Assembly: GCA_046154185.1 (NCBI GenBank)
Contig: JBJXGE010000100.1
Span: 1 to 53,068, forward strand
Reading direction: 5' to 3'
DNA length: 53,068 nucleotides
From: JBJXGE01 sp046154185
Lineage (GTDB): Bacteria > Planctomycetota > UBA8108 > UBA1146 > JAJFFE01
Part shown: positions 1 through 6,738 of the stretch, piece by piece
Numbering within the stretch: position 1 is the stretch's first letter
How the letters are laid out: each line of letters opens with the position of its first letter
Position numbers and translations under genes: made by a program
Notes under the pieces: generated by a model
The model's input: the letters and a program-made list of their open reading frames with translations, nothing else
What the model was told of the DNA's origin: nothing
Database searches by the model: none

Positions 1-152
1 GTACCGCGGCCGCTCTTCTTGTTTGCGATGCGGTCGCTCGTGGAGCGAGAACTTTACGCGCGACTCGTGCCGCTGTTTGCATGCATTTTTTTCTCGCGAT
101 GAAATTCACTGAGACTCGCGTTCAACATCACTCGCAAGTTTTTCTCGGTAGC

Positions 153-180
153 TTCTCAGTACTCGAACCGATCCTATAAT
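153..180 (+). promoter_or_regulatory. Putative sigma-70-type promoter of the toroid gene
   Basis: A perfect TATAAT lies at 175-180. A weak -35-like TTCTCA lies at 153-158, 16 bases upstream. The pair sits about 75 bases before the probable GTG start at 255. The -35 match is poor, so the call rests mainly on the -10 box and its position. Confidence 0.4.
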
Positions 181-254
181 CAGCGGCGTCCTTGCCGGGT
201 CTCCGTTCGCGAGACCCCACCGACGCACCTCAGGCCAGGGAGGAGTCACACACC

Positions 255-1901
255 GTGGAGATGCACGAACAAGTCCGTCCGGATGATGTCGCGCCGCATC
301 GAAGCGTGCTCGCGAAACTGGGCTGGATCAACAATATGCCTTATTGGGGCGTGTCCGCGCTGATTCATATGATCGTCATGTTGGTATTGATCAATATTGT
401 TTGGCAGGTGGAAGAGGCGGCGGAGCGAGACACGCAAGTGGTCATCAGTGTGCGGCCGTTGAAGTCGGACAAGGCCCCAGCTCCTTACAGGCCACAGGAC
501 GAACGAGACATCGTCGAGAACCCTCATCGGTTGCCGACTCCGACTCACGATGAAGAAGTGCAGTCGTTGCCACTGATTGATATCGAAGAGCCGGTCACGG
601 ACGATCCCTGGGGAACGGACGAACGCAACAAAACAAACATTTCGATCGCACTTCTCAATCCGGATGGTACGAACTCAACTATCGGGATCGGCGGAGGACC
701 CGTGGCGGAACAAGGCACTCCCATCGGAGTTGGTGATCGAGAGCGGTCCGACGGTCCCCCTCGGACGTCCTCGGCCATTCGGGCCGCGCTCGAATGGCTG
801 CGACGCCATCAGCATCCCGACGGTCACTGGTCCGCGCACGACTACACGGAACTGTGCGACAAGACGCTCGGTCCGTGCAAATCGGACCCGAAGCTGAACG
901 CCTTCACCGATGGGCGCGGCGATTCGAATTACGATGTCGGAGTCACCGCGCTCGCGATGCTCGCGTACCTCGGCACCGGTCACACGCACCGTGACGGTCG
1001 CTACCCAGAGTACGTCGATGTGATGCGCCGCGCGCTCGATTGGATGTTGAAGCAACAGCAGCGGAGTAGCGATCCGCAGTCGAACGGTGTCTACGGCCGA
1101 ATCGGCGCGTGCGAAGACTGGGTCTACAACCACGCGATCGCAACCATGGCGATGGCCGAGTTGCTGATGCTCTCACGCGATCGCGTGAACTTGCGAAACT
1201 CCGTGCAAGCCGCCACCGAATACGTACTCGGCGCCCAGAATCCGGGTTCCGGCTGGCGCTACAAATATCGTGGCGGCGCGAGCGATAGTTCCGTCACCGG
1301 TTGGATGGTGCTCGCGCTCAAGGCCGCGAAGATCTGCGCTGATTCCCGTCTGATCAACGTCGAAGCCGATACTTTTCGGCAGTCCTTCGCCGGCGCGATG
1401 AGTTGGTTCGATCGCGTGACCTCGCAGGCCAACGGCAAGGCCGGCTACCAAGCGCCCGGCGATTCCGGCTCGCAGCTCAACAACACCTATCCGGAACCGT
1501 ACCCGTTCTCGAAGAATCTCTCGTGCATGACGGCCGTGAGTGTGTTGTGTCGGTTGTTCAGCGGTGAAAAGCGCAGTTCCGAGGCCGTGAAGCGCGGCAT
1601 CGAACTGCTCACGAAGTCGCCGCCCACGTGGCGGCCGCACGAACCGAAGCGGCCGTCGTCGATCAACATTTACTACTGGTATTACGCGAGCTACGCGATG
1701 TTCCAATACGGCGGTCCAGCGTGGGACACATGGAACGAAGCGATGCTCGCCGCGCTCGTTCCGACGCAACGCGTCCTCGGCGAAGAAGACGGCAGTTGGG
1801 ATCCCGTCGACGAATGGAGCGCCATCGGCGGCCGGGTCTACACGACGGCCCTCGGCGCGATGACTCTCCAAGTCTACGACCGCTACTTGCGAGCGAAGTG
1901 A
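255..1901 (+). CDS. Membrane-anchored prenyltransferase/squalene-oxidase-repeat protein
   Basis: The predicted protein is 548 aa. A single hydrophobic segment at about residues 30-51 follows a short cytoplasmic N-terminus. A proline-rich, charged linker runs to about residue 175. The rest looks like an alpha/alpha toroid of the terpenoid-cyclase/prenyltransferase fold, with repeats such as RRHQHPDGHW and EEDGSWDPV. A cyclase DxDD motif was not seen, so I do not assign cyclase activity. The topology (one N-terminal membrane helix, linker, large extracytoplasmic domain) resembles TonB-like partners of ExbBD, and an exbB-exbD-exbD operon lies convergently downstream. GTG at 255 is preferred because AGGGAGGAG ends 9 bases before it; a TTG at 192 or ATG at 261 is possible. 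The fold call is good; the function is unknown. Confidence 0.8.
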   Translation: MEMHEQVRPDDVAPHRSVLAKLGWINNMPYWGVSALIHMIVMLVLINIVWQVEEAAERDTQVVISVRPLKSDKAPAPYRPQDERDIVENPHRLPTPTHDEEVQSLPLIDIEEPVTDDPWGTDERNKTNISIALLNPDGTNSTIGIGGGPVAEQGTPIGVGDRERSDGPPRTSSAIRAALEWLRRHQHPDGHWSAHDYTELCDKTLGPCKSDPKLNAFTDGRGDSNYDVGVTALAMLAYLGTGHTHRDGRYPEYVDVMRRALDWMLKQQQRSSDPQSNGVYGRIGACEDWVYNHAIATMAMAELLMLSRDRVNLRNSVQAATEYVLGAQNPGSGWRYKYRGGASDSSVTGWMVLALKAAKICADSRLINVEADTFRQSFAGAMSWFDRVTSQANGKAGYQAPGDSGSQLNNTYPEPYPFSKNLSCMTAVSVLCRLFSGEKRSSEAVKRGIELLTKSPPTWRPHEPKRPSSINIYYWYYASYAMFQYGGPAWDTWNEAMLAALVPTQRVLGEEDGSWDPVDEWSAIGGRVYTTALGAMTLQVYDRYLRAK

Positions 1902-1910
1902 GACGTCCCG

Positions 1911-1993
1911 GGAGCGCGGTCATCTTGACCGCTCCGTTGAGCGCGTCGGACGCGGCGACGCCATCGACGGAGCGGGCGGGACGCCCGCGCTCC
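1911..1993. terminator. Paired imperfect hairpins in a convergent gap
   Basis: Two GC-rich inverted repeats fill the gap between two convergent genes. The first (1911-1935) pairs GAGCG.GGTCA with TGACCGCTC, with a two-base bulge. The second (1969-1993) pairs GGAGCGGGCG with CGCCCGCGCTCC around a short loop. Neither has a clear T-tract. They may act as a bidirectional terminator or may be REP-like intergenic palindromes. Confidence 0.4.
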
Positions 1994-1998
1994 TCCAG

Positions 1999-3702
1999 CT
2001 ATTCGCCGAGCCGCTGCCGCAGCGCCGCCAACGCGGCCGCTTCCGCGCGCAGTTGCGCAAGTTCCGGAAGATGTTCGTCGGAAATACTCTCGCGCGCGAG
2101 CCCGTTGAGAACATACGCCTCGAGTTCGCGCAAGCAAACGCCGCAGCGCTCGAGCGCGGCACGCAGCGTCGGCGCTTGCGCGGAAAGCGCTTCCGCGCTG
2201 GCGCTCGCCAACGTCGCGTCGACGTCTTGCCGCACTCTCATGCTTTCGCCGAGGCACTCGGCGGCTCGCAAGTAATAGCCCGGCACTCCGCGCGACTCGG
2301 CAAGGTACTCGAGCAGATCCGTCGCGTCCGCGATCCAAAGTTTGAGCTCGTAGTTCCTGCGCACTTGCATTACGTCGATCGGCTCGGTGCGACCGAACTG
2401 CGATTCAACCCGCAATACTTCCAACACGACATGGTAATCGTCCGCGCTTTTCTCGAGTTCGGCGAGCCGCAGTCGCAACCGATCTCGCAAGGCAGCGCTC
2501 GTCTCGACTGACAACTCCGCGCCCAGTCGCGCGAGTTCGGTTTGAATCTTGGCGATCTCCGCGCGCGCGATCACGGCAGCGCTGTAAGCCGTCTCACCGG
2601 AACTGCGCACTGCCGGGATCGAAACCGGCTCGAGCCCATCACGGGAGAGCTTGCGATACAACGTGTACAGCAAGTATCCGATCAGCAAGATCGACCCCAC
2701 CGACAACACCGACTTGATCGCCATAAAACGGGCGTCGGATTTCATCAGGCGCTGATGCTCCGCGGCGTGCAGACGCGCCATCCGTTCCGCGTGTGCCGCG
2801 TCCTCCGCGTTCTCGGTCGTCGTTCGCGTGGCGTGCCCGACCCGCGGTTGGGCTCGTGCCACCGGCGGCGGTGGCACAAACGGACGACGCTTCTGCGCCG
2901 CGCTCAACTCCCCCAGTCTGCGTTGTTGGTTCCCGCGATGCGTCCACCACAACACGGCGACGAGGCCAAGGCTCATGACGGTGAGTGCGATGAGCGGTAG
3001 CCGCGAGTCGAGCGCCGACGGCTCGTACTCCGCTTGTTGCTCGACGATCGGCGTGACGGTGCGCGCTAAGAGGAGCGGCGCTTCCATTAGCCCAGTCTGC
3101 GACTCGTATTTCACGCGACGCAGAAAAAGCGCATTGGTCGTGACGACGGTTTTTTTCTCGACGATGGGCGGTGGCGGCAGAATCAGATCGACGATGTAGC
3201 CGACGTCGTCGACGAGATCGACGAGCGTGAGCCGATGCACGTATTCGACATCGCCAACTTTGCGCTCGAGCGCGATCAGCTTCTGGCCGGCGACGAGCGC
3301 GGTAATCGCGGCGACGCGCCCGCGCAGTTCAGGTCCATATTTCGCGTAGGGCAGGAGATCCGCCTCCTGCGCGATCTTCTCGGGCGGCATCCGCGTAAGA
3401 AACTCGAGCAGCCCCGAGTACGGCGCATCCAACGACTCGAGCGGCACACCGTCAACAACCTCCGCGAGCAGGCCGTTGAAGCGCGCATCCGCGGGGTCGC
3501 CGCGCCACGGCGGAATGGCGAGCGGTCGCTCGACCGCCGTTTCCGACGTTCGCTCCGCGGTCTCGAGCATCGGCAGAATCTCGAAGTAAATCACAACCGC
3601 GATCGACACACCGATCACGATCAACAGCACCAACAGCCGCGCTTCGCGTCGAGACCAAAATGGCAGTTGATTCGCACGAACAATGGGGCGCTGTATCGGC
3701 AT
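1999..3702 (-). CDS. Multi-helix membrane protein with C-terminal coiled coil, unknown function
   Basis: This 567-aa protein is not recognised as a known family. It has a hydrophobic segment at about residues 22-44, a second near 225-245 (LPLIALTVMSLGLVAVLWW) and a third near 330-350 (SVLSVGSILLIGYLLYTLY). A stretch of about 170 residues between the first two could be extracytoplasmic. The C-terminal third is Glu/Leu/Arg-rich and looks helical or coiled-coil (long heptad-like runs with LRLRLAELEK). ATG 3702 has AAGGA a few bases upstream. It is the last gene of the exbB-exbD-exbD run, 182 bases after the second exbD. That gap carries the 33-base tandem repeats, so coupling to the upstream genes may be attenuated. 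A structural or docking subunit of the proton-channel machine is an inference from position only. Confidence 0.7.
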   Translation of the reverse strand: MPIQRPIVRANQLPFWSRREARLLVLLIVIGVSIAVVIYFEILPMLETAERTSETAVERPLAIPPWRGDPADARFNGLLAEVVDGVPLESLDAPYSGLLEFLTRMPPEKIAQEADLLPYAKYGPELRGRVAAITALVAGQKLIALERKVGDVEYVHRLTLVDLVDDVGYIVDLILPPPPIVEKKTVVTTNALFLRRVKYESQTGLMEAPLLLARTVTPIVEQQAEYEPSALDSRLPLIALTVMSLGLVAVLWWTHRGNQQRRLGELSAAQKRRPFVPPPPVARAQPRVGHATRTTTENAEDAAHAERMARLHAAEHQRLMKSDARFMAIKSVLSVGSILLIGYLLYTLYRKLSRDGLEPVSIPAVRSSGETAYSAAVIARAEIAKIQTELARLGAELSVETSAALRDRLRLRLAELEKSADDYHVVLEVLRVESQFGRTEPIDVMQVRRNYELKLWIADATDLLEYLAESRGVPGYYLRAAECLGESMRVRQDVDATLASASAEALSAQAPTLRAALERCGVCLRELEAYVLNGLARESISDEHLPELAQLRAEAAALAALRQRLGE

Positions 3703-3720
3703 TGGAATCCTTCCGCACGA

Positions 3721-3849
3721 GTCCGGCGCCGCGCCGACCAGAAATCCGGACAGGTCCGGCGCCGCGCCGACCAGAAATCCGGACAGGTCCGGCGCTGCGC
3801 CGGCCAGAAATCCGGACGCCGGCGTTGCGCCGGCCAGAAATCCGAACAG
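3721..3849. repeat. About four tandem copies of a palindromic ~33-base unit
   Basis: Near-identical units begin at 3721, 3754, 3787 and 3818. The first two are identical 33-mers; the third and fourth have a few substitutions and are 31-32 bases. Each starts GTCCGGCGC and ends near AAATCCGGAC, so GTCCGG and CCGGAC can pair and each unit can form a hairpin. The array lies between a second exbD gene and the downstream membrane-protein gene, both on the minus strand, and is not part of either frame. Confidence 0.85.
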
Positions 3850-3884
3850 CCCCGGAAGAGATCTACCCGGCGCGTAACGGCCGC

Positions 3885-4367
3885 TCAGTTATTCTCGATG
3901 ACCGTCTCGGCGGCGCCGAATTCGATGCGCTCGATGCCGTTCCCCTTGCAGAGGTCCATAATCTGCACGATCTCGAGCCAGGGTACTTGATCTTGCGCTT
4001 GAATGATGAGCGGCCAATCGGGAGTGGCGCTCTTGGCGTCGTACTCAGCCGCCAGCGTCGTGATCTGCGTGACAAGCTCGTCGTCGTTCGCCGCGGGCGC
4101 GTTGCCACGCACGAACCGCTCGACCTCGCCGGTGGCTTCGTTCCACATGACAACGACCCGGACTTCGTCCTTGATAACGACGTCGGACGGTGTCGCATTA
4201 ATACCTTTGTCCTTCGGTAGCCAAGTATCGATGCGCCCCTCGAGTTGTTTGAACTTGAACGAGCACATGAAGAAGATGCATAAGCAGAAAATCACGTCGA
4301 CCATCGCGGTGACGTTGATCGCAACCGGGTTATCGGAAGACTCGCCGATGTTTTGACTGCCGGCCAT
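3885..4367 (-). CDS. ExbD/TolR family biopolymer transport protein (second copy)
   Basis: The predicted protein is 160 aa with the ExbD/TolR layout: a short cytoplasmic N-terminus, one transmembrane helix at about residues 20-38, then a periplasmic domain. The helix holds AMVDVIFCLCIFF, with Asp24 at the position of the proton-path aspartate of the family. These proteins pair with ExbB/TolQ/MotA-type channels to convert proton-motive force into work on the envelope. The gene follows the first exbD by 64 bases and precedes the 33-base repeat array. Two different ExbD-like subunits behind one ExbB suggest a heteromeric stator, as in several non-proteobacterial systems. The family is clear; the cargo or partner is not. 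Confidence 0.88.
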   Translation of the reverse strand: MAGSQNIGESSDNPVAINVTAMVDVIFCLCIFFMCSFKFKQLEGRIDTWLPKDKGINATPSDVVIKDEVRVVVMWNEATGEVERFVRGNAPAANDDELVTQITTLAAEYDAKSATPDWPLIIQAQDQVPWLEIVQIMDLCKGNGIERIEFGAAETVIENN

Positions 4368-4431
4368 GCTCTTACCTCTTCCGTCTCACGTCGTCCTCGA
4401 ACTGAGCCGAGTTTCTGACACGCGCGATCGT

Positions 4432-4971
4432 TTAGTGTTTCAGCTTGTCCGCGTCCGGCGGCCGTGCGGCTCCGCAGGCTATCTTGTAGACGCCGACCTT
4501 GGCGCAACACTGCATCGCCTTCTGCACTTCGCCGAACGGCGCCGAGCGATCGCCGCGAATCATCACGCCACGCTCCACCAACAGCGGGTTGTTCGGATCT
4601 GTGCGGTAGTCCTCCGTTTCGACCTGCAGTCGTTTGATGAGCGCTTCCGGATCGATGTAGTCCTTACCTTTGATGCCGATCCGCCAGTGACGCGAATCGC
4701 GACATACCTCGCGATTCTTATACTGCTCGCACGGCACTTCCGTGGAGTACAGGTGGTAGACGTTGATCACTAGTCGGTCGTCCTTGACGCCGACCTGCGT
4801 CTTGTCTTCCTTGATGCGGAGCGCCTGCGGCAACACAACCTCTTCGAGCTCGCGTTGCCCCATGTCAGCCCCGAGCATGAAGAAAAGCAGCAACAAAAAC
4901 ATGATGTCGATCATCGGGATGAGATTTGGCGATATCTCTTCCTGAATCGACGTGTTTTTTCGTTTGCCCAT
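4432..4971 (-). CDS. ExbD/TolR family biopolymer transport protein (first copy)
   Basis: This 179-aa protein opens with a charged cytoplasmic stretch, then a membrane helix at about residues 16-36 reading NLIPMIDIMFLLLLFFML. Asp22 occupies the conserved ExbD aspartate position. The remaining 140 residues form the periplasmic domain. They include EEVVLPQALRIKEDKTQVG, which resembles the region after the helix in other ExbD proteins, and two or three Cys residues that could pair outside the membrane. It lies 123 bases after the exbB-like gene and 64 bases before the second exbD. It probably assembles with the ExbB-like pentamer in the cytoplasmic membrane. Confidence 0.88.
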   Translation of the reverse strand: MGKRKNTSIQEEISPNLIPMIDIMFLLLLFFMLGADMGQRELEEVVLPQALRIKEDKTQVGVKDDRLVINVYHLYSTEVPCEQYKNREVCRDSRHWRIGIKGKDYIDPEALIKRLQVETEDYRTDPNNPLLVERGVMIRGDRSAPFGEVQKAMQCCAKVGVYKIACGAARPPDADKLKH

Positions 4972-5094
4972 CGCCCGTCCGATCTATCGCCGTCGTACTT
5001 GATCCGCCGTCATCGTCATTTCTCAGCGACACAGGCTGCGTCGTATCGAAGTCACCGCGCGCGCAGCAGACTCACTCAGGCTCGTGAATCGCGC

Positions 5095-5835
5095 CTACTG
5101 ATCAGCGGTCTGACCAACGGTCCGCGACAACACATCCGTGATTTGGTTGTTCACGCGCAACGTAATGTCCGTGAGCTTGTTCTTCATGAAGAAGTACGCC
5201 GTCAGGAAGACGATCGCGATGAAGAGTCCGATCGTCGTGTTCACGAGCGATTCGTACACACCTTTCGCGAGGTCACCCGGCGTCGGTGACTTGAGTTTCT
5301 CGATTTGTTGGAACGATGAGATCATTCCCGTCACGGTGCCGAGCAGTCCCAGCAAGGGACCGATGTTTCCCACTAGCGACAAGTAACTGATCGATGCATT
5401 GAGGCGGAAGGCCTCAACCGTCGAGGTTTCTTCCATCGCCTTGGTTGCTTCCTCGTAACCGGCGGAACTTCTATTCAGCGCCGCGAACAGCACTTTTCCC
5501 GCGTAGGTCTGATCCGTCTCGAGCCGGGCCATCGCGTCTTCGTAGTTGCCCTCCGTCAACATGCCCTCGATCTCAGCGAGCATCTCGGGATTGCTGAGAT
5601 TGGTCTCCGTGATCGTGCGCATGTACTGAATCAAGAGTCCCGTCCCGATAATGGACGTGATCAAGAGCAACACACCGACCGGGCCAGTGGTCTTGAACAA
5701 GTCAAACCACGACATCCCGTGTTGTGAAGGCGTCCCCGCTTCCGGCTCGCCTGCCGGGGCTTGGCCAAATACTTCGCCAGTCGAAATCCACAAGCAGCCC
5801 AACAAAAGCGCGAACACCAACAGCTTCTTGCCCAT
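5095..5835 (-). CDS. MotA/TolQ/ExbB family proton channel protein
   Basis: The predicted protein is 246 aa. It has an N-terminal signal-like segment (GKKLLVFALLLGCLWIS), then three further membrane helices. The last two carry the family signatures GNIGPLLGLLGTVTGMI and NTTIGLFIAIVFL. Between the first helix and this pair is the usual cytoplasmic helical domain. The N-terminal extra segment is common in ExbB-like proteins outside Proteobacteria. I prefer ATG 5835 because GGAGG sits about five bases upstream; an in-frame GTG at 5847 would overlap that ribosome site. It heads the operon with two exbD genes. The role is energising an envelope process with proton-motive force; which one is not shown. 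Confidence 0.9.
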   Translation of the reverse strand: MGKKLLVFALLLGCLWISTGEVFGQAPAGEPEAGTPSQHGMSWFDLFKTTGPVGVLLLITSIIGTGLLIQYMRTITETNLSNPEMLAEIEGMLTEGNYEDAMARLETDQTYAGKVLFAALNRSSAGYEEATKAMEETSTVEAFRLNASISYLSLVGNIGPLLGLLGTVTGMISSFQQIEKLKSPTPGDLAKGVYESLVNTTIGLFIAIVFLTAYFFMKNKLTDITLRVNNQITDVLSRTVGQTADQ

Positions 5836-6078
5836 TCCGTCCTCCACCCTTAGAACTCTTTCGAAGCCTTCAGCATCAAAGGCCGCCTGCCGTATGCCGC
5901 CAAAAAATTATCCCCGTGACGTTTTGCGAATGCCGTGTTCCGAAACCCACAACGATCCGCTGCGGAACAACACTCTGCGAACGTAAGCGAAAGAAGCGAG
6001 CGCGTGCGCCGATAGCTTGTAGCGACAGGCCTCAGCGTCACTCCCACGCTCACAGCGATCCTCGATTATGTTACGCGA

Positions 6079-6157
6079 CCCATCACGAAATGATGGGCCA
6101 TCCTCAGGAAGGGGACAAAGTGTCCCACACGAGTCGACTTTTGCAAGGAGAAAGTCG
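6079..6157. repeat. Cluster of three small perfect hairpins
   Basis: Hairpin 1 (6079-6097) pairs CCCATCA with TGATGGG around CGAAA. Hairpin 2 (6112-6126) pairs GGGACA with TGTCCC around AAG. Hairpin 3 (6135-6157) pairs CGACTTT with AAAGTCG around a nine-base loop. They follow one another within 80 bases in non-coding DNA. This could be a structured leader, a terminator group or the footprint of a small mobile repeat. Confidence 0.6.
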
Positions 6158-6539
6158 GGGGGAGCTGAGGTCGCGCGAGCTCGGCAAGCTTCTGTGTGCT
6201 CGGTTCACGTGCAGCCAGTTCCATCAAGTTCGTCGCGCGCCCGTACCAGGTGTGCGCGTCATTGCTGCGGTACGGACACCGGGCGCCACCGCAGCCCCAT
6301 ACCGCACGCGTTTCGTCCGCACGTTGGACCTCACCTTTCCCTACCGACGTGGCGCGCCATCCTGGAGTCATGAGATCTACGTTTTGAAAGACTTCTTGAC
6401 AGTCGCCGCATAGAACGGAAGCATCCCGGAGTCCTGCTCTCGGTGTCACGATGGCCACACAAATCGTTGCGGCCACGTGCGGGGACCTGGAGCCGGATGT
6501 CGCCCACGGTGAATCGATTTGTGGATCGTGAAGCGGTGG

Positions 6540-6592
6540 ACATCGCAGAGTGTGCATCGCAGAGTGGCATCGCAGAATGGCACTGCGGAATT
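6540..6592. repeat. 13-base tandem repeat, about four copies
   Basis: Units reading GCATCGCAGAGTG or one to three changes from it start near 6540, 6554, 6567 and 6580. One extra base separates the first two. The array lies in non-coding DNA about 150 bases before the first TPR gene and looks like a simple slippage repeat. Confidence 0.7.
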
Positions 6593-6738
6593 CCCAATCC
6601 GCGCGGTGACACGCCCTCCGCAGCTAGACGCTGGAACATTTCAATTCCGGATTTTTCCCCACTCCGAGCGCACTCGCATCGAGCGTTCGTGCTCCATCGA
6701 TGGAGTTGATCGTGGTCGTGAACAGGAAGTGTGACGCC

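Larger units (their letters stand above)
5848..6738. other. Gene-poor intergenic region between divergent operons
   Basis: About 0.9 kb lies between the exbB-like gene (minus) and the first TPR gene (plus). It should contain both promoters. Visible features are three close hairpins (6079-6157) and a 13-base tandem repeat (6540-6592). A minus-strand open frame of 163 codons (6066-6557) contains two Cys pairs (CGDC, CGGARC) but has mixed codon use and no clear ribosome site. I do not call it a gene, although it could be a relic. Confidence 0.5.

Noticed and set aside
1..18. Possible vector or adaptor sequence (NotI-like GCGGCCGC near the edge)
   Set aside because: Such sites occur by chance in GC-rich DNA, and nothing further supports a vector boundary.
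3721..3849. CRISPR-like repeat array
   Set aside because: The units are directly adjacent with no spacers, and no cas gene is near. It is a tandem repeat.
6066..6557. Minus-strand 163-codon frame with two Cys pairs
   Set aside because: Codon use is mixed, no ribosome site is seen, and the frame contains the hairpin cluster. It is noted as a possible relic only.
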